DNA of 64,000 bases. It comes from Exiguobacterium chiriqhucha RW-2 (GTDB taxonomy: Bacteria > Bacillota > Bacilli > Exiguobacteriales > Exiguobacteriaceae). Made by a program: the position numbers and the translations under genes. Location: positions 620,001 to 684,000 of the forward strand of contig NZ_ATCL01000020.1 of assembly GCF_000416965.1 (NCBI RefSeq). Direction: 5' to 3'. Shown here one piece after another: positions 33,357 through 42,385 of the stretch. The notes under the pieces are model-generated. The model had not been told where the DNA came from. It did not search any database and saw only the letters and a list, made by a program, of their open reading frames with translations. The stretch's first letter is position 1; each line of letters begins with the position of its first letter.

Positions 33357-34169
33357 TCAGAACGGTAAATGACGAGACCCATCGATATCTGTAAAACTAT
33401 AACGTTCGGATAACGCCGCGACAGTGAGTGTTTGGCCACTATATTGGTTGTTGTCCATGTCGTTCGCGAGTGCGACGACGGCACGACCGACGTAGGCGGT
33501 CGTTTCTGTCGTTCCGTCTTCTGGTTTAAAGCCGGCGTCGAGGACACGCTCCGTACGCATCCAGCCGGGACTCAAGGCGACAACCGAAATCTTCAGGGCT
33601 TCGAACTCCTTGGCCATCACATAAGTCATCCGATTGATGGTGTTCATGGCCAAATCATAATACAGATTGCTGGCGACTCCGCTTTCTGTGAACGAAGTGA
33701 TGTTGATGACGACGGCCTGTTCACTTGCTTGAAGGAGCGGGACGGCGTGTCGAATGGTTGAAAGATAAGCCTTCGGTCCTGTGACCATCATCGCATCCCA
33801 ATGCTCGTTCGGTCTCTCCCAAAAATGTCGTCCTTGTCCCCGAGGTACCGAATCTTCTGAACCACCGAAGATGCCATTCACTAATAGATCGATGCGACCA
33901 TGTTCTGATTTAATTCGAGCGTAAAGGCGTTCAAGTTCTTGCTCATCCGTATGATCGCAAGGGACAGCGATTCCAGTCCCTCTACGTGACGTGACGGCAG
34001 AGGCCGTATCTTCAATCGTCTCCGGTCGATCGTCCGTTCGTTTCGAACCAGAACTTCTTCCCGTCACATAAACGGTCGCGCCGGCGTTCCCGAGTTCCAA
34101 GGCAATGCCTCTCCCGGCGCCACGCGAAGCACCGGCGACGAGCGCGATTTTACCTTTCAATGGGTACAT
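33357..34169 (-). CDS. SDR-family protein lacking the catalytic lysine
   Basis: A 270-residue short-chain dehydrogenase/reductase with a clear NADP site: VAGASRGAGRGIALELG at the N terminus and TGRSS at the end of strand 2. Strand 4 reads LLVNGIFGG and strand 5 VVINITSF. In this SDR branch the active site usually reads YDLAK; here the same position reads YDLAM (Tyr-Asp-Leu-Ala-Met), so the Lys of the YxxxK motif is replaced by Met. Activity as a dehydrogenase is therefore doubtful unless another residue helps. AGGGAGAAAC precedes ATG. The gene is monocistronic. Confidence 0.85.
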   Translation of the reverse strand: MYPLKGKIALVAGASRGAGRGIALELGNAGATVYVTGRSSGSKRTDDRPETIEDTASAVTSRRGTGIAVPCDHTDEQELERLYARIKSEHGRIDLLVNGIFGGSEDSVPRGQGRHFWERPNEHWDAMMVTGPKAYLSTIRHAVPLLQASEQAVVINITSFTESGVASNLYYDLAMNTINRMTYVMAKEFEALKISVVALSPGWMRTERVLDAGFKPEDGTTETTAYVGRAVVALANDMDNNQYSGQTLTVAALSERYSFTDIDGSRHLPF

Positions 34170-34237
34170 TTCAGTTTCTCCCTTAGCAAGTATCGAATTA
34201 TAAGATTCACTGGAATTATTTATTCAACAAACAAAAC

Positions 34238-34753
34238 TCATATTTTCAAATTGAGCTCGTAAATATCGGTGATGATGTTTCTCTCAATCTCTTCATTAGA
34301 CAAATCACAGGTCAATATGGATTCATTGTTCACACCTAACCAATCCTCAGCACGATACCATTTCATTAAATTCTGTTCGGTAAACTCGAGGTCGTCACCT
34401 TTTGTTCGATGTCGTTTGAAAGTCTCTTCTAAAGATAAGTCAAAATAGTAGACGAGCGCATTTCCATTAAAGGCGTCAATCAGGTTCAATATCATCTTTC
34501 CATACCGTTCTTTGATTAGGATTCCTTCGAGGATTACAATCGGACAGTGTTCCATACCATATAACGAAATCCGTTCAATCAACTCAATCGATAAGTTATT
34601 GTCTTTGTCACGTGTATGTAAGATACCCCTTCGAATTACGTCTTGGGAGACGAGCATCGTTTCAGGTCCAAAGTTTTTTTGAATCTGTTTGGCGATGGTC
34701 GTCTTTCCACTTCCGGAATTGCCTCGCAATATAACTAGAATCGGTTTCATCAT
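34238..34753 (-). CDS. P-loop kinase
   Basis: A 171-residue P-loop kinase with Walker A GNSGSGKTT (about 10-18), a DVIRR switch segment (SQDVIRRGIL), the Walker B-like VILEGIL and a lid region YFDLSLEETFKRHRTKG. It resembles zeta-toxin/uridine-kinase-like single-domain kinases that phosphorylate small molecules; no antitoxin gene is next to it, so a toxin role is not supported. AAAGGAGAAT precedes two adjacent ATG codons; 34753 is used. Its codon use is more AT-rich than its neighbours, a possible sign of transfer. Confidence 0.8.
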   Translation of the reverse strand: MMKPILVILRGNSGSGKTTIAKQIQKNFGPETMLVSQDVIRRGILHTRDKDNNLSIELIERISLYGMEHCPIVILEGILIKERYGKMILNLIDAFNGNALVYYFDLSLEETFKRHRTKGDDLEFTEQNLMKWYRAEDWLGVNNESILTCDLSNEEIERNIITDIYELNLKI

Positions 34754-34865
34754 ATTCTCCTTTCTACGCGATTGGGATGTAAAAATATTAGGATTTAATG
34801 GTGAGTGAAACAATCAATGGTAGCAAACTGCGAAGCCTCCATTATGTGAATACTTCGCTCCAGGT

Positions 34866-35627
34866 TCAACCCATATTTTTTGTGGCCACCATCGTGAATT
34901 CCCATGGCATATTCTCATCGTTCCAACCTCGATGTTCGTCAAAACGACGGATTTGAAAGCCGGCAATGATCACCGAATTCATGATGTCGCTCAGCGTATG
35001 ATGTGTCAGCAAAACATCAGGGAAGTCCTGTTGTTCGTTTTCATCAAAAAACGATTTAAACGCGATGTTCTCTTCATGCAATCCGTTATCAAAATAGACG
35101 GGCATAAATGTAGACTCAGGACCAATGCATCTTCTAAGAGGATGATAATCACTTAAGATCATGGTTCCCCCGGGTTTCAAGATTGAATTTAGGATAGTAC
35201 ACAATCGATTGAGATCATCGAAGTAGTGTAAGATGCCACCCTCTAAATAAAGAAGATCGAATCGGCCTTCGTATTTGATTACATCGAGGTCATAGACATC
35301 ACCTAACACATAGTCGATTCTCGTCTGGGCACAGGCAGCTAATTCCAGTGCATATCTTCTATTCTCTTCGGATACATCGAAGATGGTGACGTTCGCCCCC
35401 ATCAACGACAGCGGGACGGCTTTTCTTCCGTTCGACCCGCATAGATTGGCCACGTTCAGTCCTTCTACGTCATGAAAATAGTCTCGGTGTTTCTTCAAAC
35501 TGGCTCTCGGGTCTTTTAATAACTCGTTGGCCTTCTCTGCTGGTGTGCCGTCGCGCTTTTGCCAAAATTCATAGGCACGGTACTCCCAAGCGGTTTTATT
35601 AGTTTCTGTCTGTTTATTCAAACGCAT
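34866..35627 (-). CDS. Class I SAM-dependent methyltransferase
   Basis: A 253-residue methyltransferase. Motif I reads VANLCGSNGRKAVPL, an unusual Cys-Gly-Ser-Asn-Gly version of the SAM loop found in a specific Bacillales subgroup; the acidic residue of strand 2 is in TIFDVSEENR, and the post-motif region has LYLEGGILHYFDDL. The N terminus (NKTAWEYRAYEFWQKRDG) is the helical cap of that subgroup. The acceptor is unknown. I chose ATG at 35627 after AGAGGACAG. It is divergent from the histidine phosphatase gene. Confidence 0.83.
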   Translation of the reverse strand: MRLNKQTETNKTAWEYRAYEFWQKRDGTPAEKANELLKDPRASLKKHRDYFHDVEGLNVANLCGSNGRKAVPLSLMGANVTIFDVSEENRRYALELAACAQTRIDYVLGDVYDLDVIKYEGRFDLLYLEGGILHYFDDLNRLCTILNSILKPGGTMILSDYHPLRRCIGPESTFMPVYFDNGLHEENIAFKSFFDENEQQDFPDVLLTHHTLSDIMNSVIIAGFQIRRFDEHRGWNDENMPWEFTMVATKNMG

Positions 35628-35813
35628 CTGTCCTCTCTGTTTGTACCTGACGATCGAGTTGTGTGTAACACTATGAAAAGCTGTATGGTTCGAAGCAAAA
35701 TCAACAGCATTTAACAATTTGAGGGGTATACTAAAGTGGCGCTGGATAATTTTACAATAAGTTTCAGTGGAATGATAGTAAATGATGACATATATAGAAC
35801 GGGAGACGATGAC

Positions 35814-36380
35814 ATGACGACCTTATATTTCGTAAGACATGCACACTCTACATATACAGCCGATGAGTGGACGAGACCTTTATCTGAAAGAGGGGCTGGT
35901 GACGTGCCTCACATCACAAACATATTAAGCAAAGAAGCGATCGAACTCGTCGTTTCGAGCCCATATAAACGAGCCATTCAAACGGTACAAGGGATTGCTG
36001 ACCAGCTTGGAACAGAAGTGCTACTCATGGACGATTTGCGGGAACGGACGTTGACGACAGAACCGGCGGAAGATTTCACGTTGGCGATGACGAAAGTGTG
36101 GGAAGATCCGACATTTACGTGGGAAGGCGGCGAATCGAACGTTGTCGCTCAACAGCGTGGAGTCCGTGCGATCTTGTCACTACTCGACCAATACGAAGGA
36201 AAGCGAATCGCAATCGGTACGCATGGGAATATCATGGTGCTGATCCTAAATTATTTTGATGAACAGTATGGCTATACGTTCTGGAAAGAACTCGATATGC
36301 CGGACGTATATAAAGTGACGTTCGACAAACAAGAACTATTGAGCGTCGAAAAGCTTTGGGACCGTCAAGGAGTGGTTTGA
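35814..36380 (+). CDS. Histidine phosphatase superfamily protein
   Basis: A 188-residue phosphoglycerate-mutase-like phosphatase. The catalytic RHG-type motif is FVRHAHSTY (His9, with Ala replacing Gly), the second active-site Arg is in SSPYKRAIQT, Glu is in DLRERTL, and the second His is in IGTHGNIM. It would remove phosphate from a small molecule via a phosphohistidine. ATG at 35814 follows GGGAGACG; upstream ATG codons lack ribosome binding sites. TATACT near 35727 is a possible -10. It converges with the dynA operon across a hairpin. Confidence 0.87.
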   Translation: MTTLYFVRHAHSTYTADEWTRPLSERGAGDVPHITNILSKEAIELVVSSPYKRAIQTVQGIADQLGTEVLLMDDLRERTLTTEPAEDFTLAMTKVWEDPTFTWEGGESNVVAQQRGVRAILSLLDQYEGKRIAIGTHGNIMVLILNYFDEQYGYTFWKELDMPDVYKVTFDKQELLSVEKLWDRQGVV

Positions 36381-36400
36381 AGTCGGTTTATGATGACATG

Positions 36401-36436
36401 GAAAAAGGATGGGGCCGGTCTCGGTCCCATCCTTCA
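36401..36436 (-). terminator. Terminator of the dynA-microprotein transcript
   Basis: AAGGATGGGGCCG pairs with CGGTCCCATCCTT (one mismatch). On the minus strand it is followed by TTTTTCC, so it ends the transcript that contains dynA and the 31-residue peptide; it may also slow the converging phosphatase transcript. Confidence 0.75.
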
Positions 36437-36440
36437 AAGT

Positions 36441-36536
36441 CTACTCTCTATTCAAATACAGATGGCGGATAAACAAGCCGAGCGCGACCGTCATGATGAC
36501 GGCCGGAATCAGGCCGACGAGCAACAAGGAACCCAT
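36441..36536 (-). CDS. 31-residue membrane microprotein downstream of dynA
   Basis: ATG at 36536 begins 4 nt after the dynA stop codon; AGAAAGGACTG inside the end of dynA is a suitable ribosome binding site. The 31-codon frame encodes one hydrophobic helix (SLLLVGLIPAVIMTVALGLFI) and a short tail RHLYLNRE, then TAG and the terminator. The tight spacing indicates translational coupling to dynA, so the peptide may be a membrane partner of the dynamin, which is inference. It is too short for ordinary ORF detection. Confidence 0.6.
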   Translation of the reverse strand: MGSLLLVGLIPAVIMTVALGLFIRHLYLNRE

Positions 36537-36540
36537 GCGT

Positions 36541-39500
36541 TCAGTCCTTTCTGAGCGCATCGAGGCGCTGTGTCATGTCTTGGAACGATTGTCCGTCCGA
36601 GAGCACGCTCAGTTCGCCGGCGACGAGGTCGTTCACTTCACGGTCCCAGTCCTGGCTGAGCGTCGTCTCGAGCGCGATAAGGTGCGTCGCCGTCCGTTCG
36701 ACTTGATGACTTCCGACGCGCGCGAGCTGTTCACGCACTGCCGTCTTCAACAGGGCGCTCAAGTCGTCGCGCAACTTCGTCCGGCCGTCGCCTTCGAAGA
36801 ACTGGTTCGCGTTCTTATAGTGCTTTAAGACGGGACGGAACGGGGCTGCCTCGAACGTGACCGGGTCGACGGCGTCGCGGAGCCAATCGATGTCGATGTC
36901 ATCTTCGAACGACAACGTCGGCAGGAGCGGACGCAGTTTGAGCGTCTCGCGCTCGATCAAGCGTTCCGTCTCTCGTTTCAAGAAGCGCTCGAGTCGATAT
37001 TGGAACACTTGCAACTCTTGATGGATGTCATACGCATACTTGTCGAGCGTCCGGGTGAGGGCGCGCTCGAGGCTCGCTTTCGACCCATCGACCTCGACCG
37101 GGTGGAACGTCTCTTTGACGAAGTCCGACAGCCGGAGGAGCGAGCGAGTCTCGAGGTGAGCGAGCAGCTCGTCCGTCTCGCGCTTGAACGGGTCTTCGAG
37201 CGTCGTGACGTTGAGACGATTGTCAGACGTGCGTACTTGTTCGAGCTTGTCACGGCGGGCCGCCTTGACGCTCGCATCCGCTTCGGCCTCGCGTACAACG
37301 TCCTCGAACGCGGCGACGAGGGCTTCTGTCTCGTCTTTGATGCGGACCGCGTTCGCCTGACGCAAATCGTGGTCGACGAATTGCTCAAGCTTGGCCGAGA
37401 ATCGTTCGAATCCTGCGTCCGTGCCTTGGATGGCGTTCCGGCTCGAAATCGGTAGCACCGTCGGATGACGGACACCGAGCTTCGTCAACTGGTTCGACAC
37501 ATAATCAGTGACGGCAAGCCGTTCCGTCTCATCGGCCGCCAAATCTGATGCGTTGACGAGGAAGAACATGTGATGGTCACCTGTCCCTTGGACCCGTCCG
37601 AGCTGGATGACGAGTTCACGGTCGGCCTCGGTGAAAGCGTGATTGTAGTACGTCACAAATAAAACAGCATCGGCGTCACGCATATAGCCGAACTGCACCT
37701 CGCTATGACGGTTGAACTGCGAGTCGGCACCCGGCGTGTCGACGAAGATGATGCCGCGCTCGGCCCAAGGGGAGTCGATGGCGAGCTCGATCTCTTTGAC
37801 GATACAGCTCTTCTCTTCCTCCGTGACGAACGAGCAGAACGTGTCATAGTCGACCGTCTCCTGGCTACCGAGATAGGACAGGGGAGCGTTCTTGACGGCG
37901 TTTACGAACGGGTGGTCGAGATGGAGTGCGTCGAGTGACGCCCCGTAACCGTTCAGCTCGGCCTCGAGTTCGGCACGTGTCTTGAACGTGATCAACGCGC
38001 TCTTGTTGGCACGGCCGTTCGGCGGCACGATTTTCGTGATCGACGCCGTCAGTGGGTTCGGTGACGTCGGAAGCACCGTCTCACCGAGCAACGCGTTCAA
38101 CGTCGACGACTTACCGGACGAGAACGCCCCGAAGATGGCAAGCGTGTACGTCTCGGATTCGGCCCGGGCCAATTTATGACGGAGCGATTTGACGCGTGAC
38201 TTAAATAACGGATGGCTCTCTAGTATTTCACATACCGCATACTCATATGAAAATTCAAATGACAAAGCGGTAATATCATCCACCAAAAGCGAGGTCGAAG
38301 CAACTTCTTGTTGTTGATGTTCGACTTGTTTCTGCGGCAATTGGTCGGCCGTGACGTAGTGGCGGGTCTCAAGGTCCTTCAAACGCGAAGCAGAGAGGTC
38401 ACGTGTCGTGTAATTGGTGAGCTCGTCTCGCTGTTCCGCCAGCTGACGTTTTAGCGCCAGCGTGTCGAGCATGTCATACAACTCATCTTGCTCGGTCTCG
38501 ATGGCATGGATTCGGTCTTTGCCTTCGGCCTCAAGATACGTTTCGACGGACGTGACCCACGGTTCGGACACTTTCGTTACCCAAGAGGCGAGAGCCGACT
38601 CGATGTCGCGGCTGTATTGAAGCACCGTGTCACCACTGAGCGATGCGCCGGACTTCACTTGGTCACTGATGAGCGTGCTCGGTGCAGTCGGTAACGTATC
38701 CGGACGGGACAAAATCGCCTCGGGCAGTTTCAAATCGCGGACGATATCTTCAGCGTACTTGATCAAGTGGGGGCGAAGGTTCGTATCAATCAATCGGTTG
38801 AACTCCTTGACGGCGATATCTTCACGACGTAGCCGTTCCTGGCGTGTTTTGTCTTTTGAGAAGAACAGGCCGACCTTGAACTCCGGCGCACAACTCTCGA
38901 GATAGTCCCGCAACAGTTCACGGAACTCATAATTCATGATCGGCGCGCTCGCGACGATTGGTGTCTGGTGTTTGAAGAACTCGCGGCGGAACGCGGTGAG
39001 CCATATCGCTTTCTTATCGAGGCGTTGCAGGCGGGCTTGAATCTCCGTCGGCTGCTTCTCGATGACCGGCAACTCGTTCAGGAGCGCGTCGTTCGCACGA
39101 GTGGACCGGGCGAGCAACGTGTCAACGAGCAAGTCGGCGCGTGCTTCCGCATGTTCCAGCGCGGCGTCGATGACGGTTTGGACGTACGTCCGGAGGCGTT
39201 CGACCTCATTTTCCGGGTGATCGAGCTCACGGAGCGAGATGTAAAACATATCGTCCGGATTAATCGCATGGCGGGTGAAGGCGGTCTCGAGCGAACGCTT
39301 GAACGTACTGAATGGAAGCTCTCCTTCATCGTGCTTATCGATTTGGTTGATGATGATCGAGTAGGGACGTCCTTCGGCGCTAAACTGTTTCATCAGTTTG
39401 ATGTTTTGTTCGGACTGGACGTGATTGTAGTCCATCATGAAGAACAGATGGTCGGCGAGAAAGAGCGAGCGTTCCGTCGCTTGACGGTGCCGTTCATCGG

Positions 39501-39921
39501 TCGAGTCGATCCCAGGCGTGTCCATAAGGACGACGTCGCTTCCGAACGGGAAGCGGGGCAGGGCGTACTCGACTTCTTTAATCTCTTCGATTTTGCAGTA
39601 GTCGCTCAAATGGTCGAGCTCATCCGGCGCGAGGCGAATCCAATCTGTGTCGTTGACGGCGACGGATGCCCCGATTTCCCCCTGTCGAAGCGTCACGATA
39701 TTCGCACTCGTCGGAATCGGGCTCGTCGGTAACACACCGTCCCCGAGCCAATTGTTGAGAAGCGTCGACTTACCGGCCGAGAAATGACCACAGACAGCGA
39801 TCCAAATCTCATTTTGTGTCACTTTTCGGAGTGCGGTCTTGGCGAGACGAGCCGACTCGGTCTCAGCTTGCATGTCAAATACGTCGGTCAATTGCGCGAG
39901 GCGCATGCGTTGTTCGTTCAT
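36541..39921 (-). CDS. dynA: Double dynamin-family GTPase, DynA-like
   Basis: A 1126-residue protein containing two dynamin-type modules in tandem, as in Bacillus subtilis DynA (YpbR, about 1190 residues). The first GTPase has G1 GHFSAGKST (45-53), G3 DTPGIDS (134-140) and G4 NQID (192-195); the second has G1 GAFSSGKSS (598-606) and G3 DTPGADS near 735. Long helical stalk regions follow each. Such proteins tether and fuse membranes in trans and help repair pores made by antibiotics or phage. It is peripheral to the cytoplasmic membrane. The gene is followed by a 31-residue membrane peptide in the same transcript. Confidence 0.92.
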   Translation of the reverse strand: MNEQRMRLAQLTDVFDMQAETESARLAKTALRKVTQNEIWIAVCGHFSAGKSTLLNNWLGDGVLPTSPIPTSANIVTLRQGEIGASVAVNDTDWIRLAPDELDHLSDYCKIEEIKEVEYALPRFPFGSDVVLMDTPGIDSTDERHRQATERSLFLADHLFFMMDYNHVQSEQNIKLMKQFSAEGRPYSIIINQIDKHDEGELPFSTFKRSLETAFTRHAINPDDMFYISLRELDHPENEVERLRTYVQTVIDAALEHAEARADLLVDTLLARSTRANDALLNELPVIEKQPTEIQARLQRLDKKAIWLTAFRREFFKHQTPIVASAPIMNYEFRELLRDYLESCAPEFKVGLFFSKDKTRQERLRREDIAVKEFNRLIDTNLRPHLIKYAEDIVRDLKLPEAILSRPDTLPTAPSTLISDQVKSGASLSGDTVLQYSRDIESALASWVTKVSEPWVTSVETYLEAEGKDRIHAIETEQDELYDMLDTLALKRQLAEQRDELTNYTTRDLSASRLKDLETRHYVTADQLPQKQVEHQQQEVASTSLLVDDITALSFEFSYEYAVCEILESHPLFKSRVKSLRHKLARAESETYTLAIFGAFSSGKSSTLNALLGETVLPTSPNPLTASITKIVPPNGRANKSALITFKTRAELEAELNGYGASLDALHLDHPFVNAVKNAPLSYLGSQETVDYDTFCSFVTEEEKSCIVKEIELAIDSPWAERGIIFVDTPGADSQFNRHSEVQFGYMRDADAVLFVTYYNHAFTEADRELVIQLGRVQGTGDHHMFFLVNASDLAADETERLAVTDYVSNQLTKLGVRHPTVLPISSRNAIQGTDAGFERFSAKLEQFVDHDLRQANAVRIKDETEALVAAFEDVVREAEADASVKAARRDKLEQVRTSDNRLNVTTLEDPFKRETDELLAHLETRSLLRLSDFVKETFHPVEVDGSKASLERALTRTLDKYAYDIHQELQVFQYRLERFLKRETERLIERETLKLRPLLPTLSFEDDIDIDWLRDAVDPVTFEAAPFRPVLKHYKNANQFFEGDGRTKLRDDLSALLKTAVREQLARVGSHQVERTATHLIALETTLSQDWDREVNDLVAGELSVLSDGQSFQDMTQRLDALRKD

Positions 39922-39938
39922 AAATCCCCATCCCCTAC

Positions 39939-40559
39939 TTATGATTCCGTCGTGATGCCGACGCGGTGTCTACGATATGAGTTGTTTTCCCAGGCTTGAA
40001 TGACGAGCTCCGCCACATCGTCACGCGAGATCGGTCCCGAGTTCTGCGTCCCGAGCACGTCAGCTGTGATGACAATGTTCCCGACGGACGCATCTTCAAT
40101 CAATTGGGTCGGACAGACGATTGTATAATCGAGCGGCGATGCATCGAGCAGTTCATATGCCCGGGCGTGATCCTCGGCCGCGGTCGTCATCGAACGTTTC
40201 GACTCGCGGGTCTCGAAGCGATAGTGATCGGAGTCGTGTGCCTGCAAGATGCCAGCCGTCCCGACTGTCAGGATGCGCGTGATCCCGGCTGCTTGCATCG
40301 TTGAGATGATGAGCGGTGTGAAGCGGGACAAGACGTCCTGCTTATCCGTACCGAGCGCCGACATGACGACGTCGGCCGATTTCACCGTTTCTGCGATGGC
40401 ATCCGCATCGGTCGCGTCCCCGATGATGACCATGAGACGATCCCTCGGTTCGACCTCGCGGCGTGACAACAGTCGGACGTCGTGGCCGTCTTCTAATAAA
40501 CGTTCAAGCAACCGCATCCCCGTGCGGCCGCTCCCTCCAAATAAAGCAATGGTTGACAA
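39939..40559 (-). CDS. NAD(P)-binding oxidoreductase (NmrA/SDR-a type)
   Basis: A 206-residue Rossmann protein with the atypical SDR signature IALFGGSGRTGMRLLERLL, then VRLLSRR and VIIGDATDADA, and VVMSALGTD in strand 4. It lacks the YxxxK pair and matches the NAD(P)H-binding (NmrA-like) flavin reductase group, whose members act as reductases or redox sensors. TTG at 40559 has GGGAGGGG seven bases upstream; the longer frame starts inside that site. It lies 17 nt upstream of dynA on the same strand, so the two may be transcribed together. Confidence 0.82.
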   Translation of the reverse strand: MSTIALFGGSGRTGMRLLERLLEDGHDVRLLSRREVEPRDRLMVIIGDATDADAIAETVKSADVVMSALGTDKQDVLSRFTPLIISTMQAAGITRILTVGTAGILQAHDSDHYRFETRESKRSMTTAAEDHARAYELLDASPLDYTIVCPTQLIEDASVGNIVITADVLGTQNSGPISRDDVAELVIQAWENNSYRRHRVGITTES

Positions 40560-40731
40560 GTAAACCCCTCCCAATCAAGATTAAAGAAAATATCCAACGC
40601 CATCATACCACGGAAGCGCTATCGAAACAGGAGACAACGGCTTGAAGTTGTGAGGTTTCAGGGCAGGGTAAGTGGGATACAAAAAGTTAAGACGTGTATA
40701 AGGGAGGAAGACACTTCGTTGTCGACACCGC

Positions 40732-41823
40732 ATGAGATTTGGAGCTAGAACCATCAAGACCGGGATATCCGTCGCCTTGGTATTGCTCATCGCCGAGGCA
40801 TTTCAATTTCAACAGATTGTCGTACCGGCGCTCGCGGCCTCGCTCGCGTTATTGCCGTCCGTTTATCAGACGGGTGTCCGGCTATTAGAAGAACTAAAAG
40901 GGAACTTGATCGGGGCTTTGCTCGCCGTCTTCTCATTAATGTTGACGCCGAACCCGACACCGATCGCCATCGGAGTCGTCATCATCATCGCCATCTCGAT
41001 CCTTCTCTTCTTGAACCTCGAGTCGACGACCCGGACCGTCATCTTGACGACGATTCTGATTATGGAAGGGGCCAGCCAATCGGACATGCCCGTCTGGATG
41101 TTCGCCGGGGAGCGTTACTTGCTCATCATGATGGGGATCACGGTGGCGCTTCTCGTCAATGCGCTCTTGTTCCCGCCGCGCTATGAGCGGAAGCTCGAGG
41201 ACGAGATTACGACCGTGTTCCAAATGGCCGTCCGTATCGCGCGACTGTTCTCGGAGACGGAAGGAGGTCGCTCGTCGTTCGAGTCACTCGATGAGACGAA
41301 AAAGAAACATCGAGGCTCAAAGACGACGTACGACTTCTTTGAAGAAGAGATTAAAGCCAACCGCTGGCTCGAGAAGAAGACGCCTATTTATCGCCGGGCC
41401 GTCTTGAAGTCGAAGATGATCGATACGAACAGTGCCGCCATCCACGTGCTCGACAAGCTGCATGACGATTTTCTGACGCTCGAACATCTACCGCCCCAGC
41501 TCGAGGACGAACTGATGCGTCATATGCGGCACTTGCTCAGACGGCATGAGCGTCTATTTTCAGCGTATGAACTCGAGAACGAGCATATCATCGACCGGGA
41601 AGAGGATTTGATTCACGAGAACTTCGACTTCGCGAAGTTGATGATTGAGAAGATGCGGGATGAAGAGGAAGACCTCATCCTTACCGTCGTCCCGCTCGTC
41701 GCGACGATGACAGACTGGGTCAAGGCAATGAACGAACTCGAACGTTACCTCATCACTGAGATGAAGAAGCACGGGGACAACTTGAAAGTGGAGCCACGTA
41801 AGAAATGGTTCTTTGAAGACTAA
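40732..41823 (+). CDS. FUSC-type aromatic acid exporter family protein
   Basis: A 363-residue membrane protein of the ArAE_1 (FUSC-like) group. Five or six helices fill residues 8-150, with GNLIGALLAV as the conserved segment in the third. The cytoplasmic half (about 150-363) is the helical ArAE C-terminal domain rich in Glu, Lys and Arg. It is proposed to export aromatic or other weak acids. ATG at 40732 is the only usable in-frame start, although GGGAGG lies 25 nt upstream; a nine-codon TTG frame closer to that site ends over the ATG and might couple translation. A terminator follows. Confidence 0.82.
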   Translation: MRFGARTIKTGISVALVLLIAEAFQFQQIVVPALAASLALLPSVYQTGVRLLEELKGNLIGALLAVFSLMLTPNPTPIAIGVVIIIAISILLFLNLESTTRTVILTTILIMEGASQSDMPVWMFAGERYLLIMMGITVALLVNALLFPPRYERKLEDEITTVFQMAVRIARLFSETEGGRSSFESLDETKKKHRGSKTTYDFFEEEIKANRWLEKKTPIYRRAVLKSKMIDTNSAAIHVLDKLHDDFLTLEHLPPQLEDELMRHMRHLLRRHERLFSAYELENEHIIDREEDLIHENFDFAKLMIEKMRDEEEDLILTVVPLVATMTDWVKAMNELERYLITEMKKHGDNLKVEPRKKWFFED

Positions 41824-41829
41824 CAAATC

Positions 41830-41861
41830 GCCAAGTCGCAGAAGCGGCTTGGCTTTTTTTA
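41830..41861 (+). terminator. Terminator
   Basis: GCCAAGTCGC and GCGGCTTGGC form a 10-bp stem (one mismatch) with a four-base loop, followed by seven T. It ends the ArAE transcript. Confidence 0.85.
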
Positions 41862-41936
41862 TGGAGCGAAAAGGAATACCGGAAGTTGTCGCTGAATGTA
41901 TGAGAGGCGTGCAGTAATGAGGGAGGGATCAGCATA

Positions 41937-42359
41937 ATGAATAAGAAAGTAAGTATAGGCCTTGTTTTTCTTTTATCAGTGATTTGGATGGTTGCCTCAT
42001 TGACCCTTCCGCCCAAGCTTATTGCGAGTTCAAGTGACGGGAAGTTTGATGCGGTTTATACGGTTTCTCATTCCTTAAAAGAGACGTGGGCGGGTCAGGT
42101 GGAGTGGTAGGAGTCAGACGGTGTCATCGTCAATCTATCTTTTTATGAGAACGACATCCAAATGACTGGGGATACTATGATCAATCCAATTGAGATGGAT
42201 CAAAGCAACTCGTATGAATTCGCATTTTTAGGTGCTGAACCAAATCCGACCAGTGTCTACACGCTACGAATCTCTGTAGAAGAAGAAGGGAAGACTCATG
42301 AGGAAATTCTGACGTTCAAACCAAGAAAACGTCTCTTTGTACTACCCGCACTTGACTGA
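41937..42359 (+). pseudogene. Secreted-protein gene interrupted by one in-frame amber codon
   Basis: ATG at 41937 has GAGGGAGGGAT upstream and opens a frame of 57 codons that ends at TAG (42108-42110). The same frame continues without another stop for 82 codons to TGA at 42357-42359. The first part encodes a signal peptide or anchor (KKVSIGLVFLLSVIWMVASLTL); both parts read as one extracytoplasmic beta-rich domain, with VYTVSHSLKETWAGQVEW before and ESDGVIVNLSFYENDIQ after the stop. The simplest view is a Trp or Gln/Glu codon mutated to amber; readthrough or a base-calling error are alternatives. No family is recognised. Confidence 0.72.
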
Positions 42360-42385
42360 ACTCATATATCATTCTGGAGGTTTTG

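Noticed and set aside
34238-34753. Zeta-toxin type toxin-antitoxin system
   Set aside because: The P-loop kinase has a zeta-like look but there is no adjacent small antitoxin gene.
36409-39732. Long plus-strand open frames opposite dynA (for example 38968-39732)
   Set aside because: They are shadows of the dynA coding strand, with high Arg/Glu/Val content and no ribosome binding sites.
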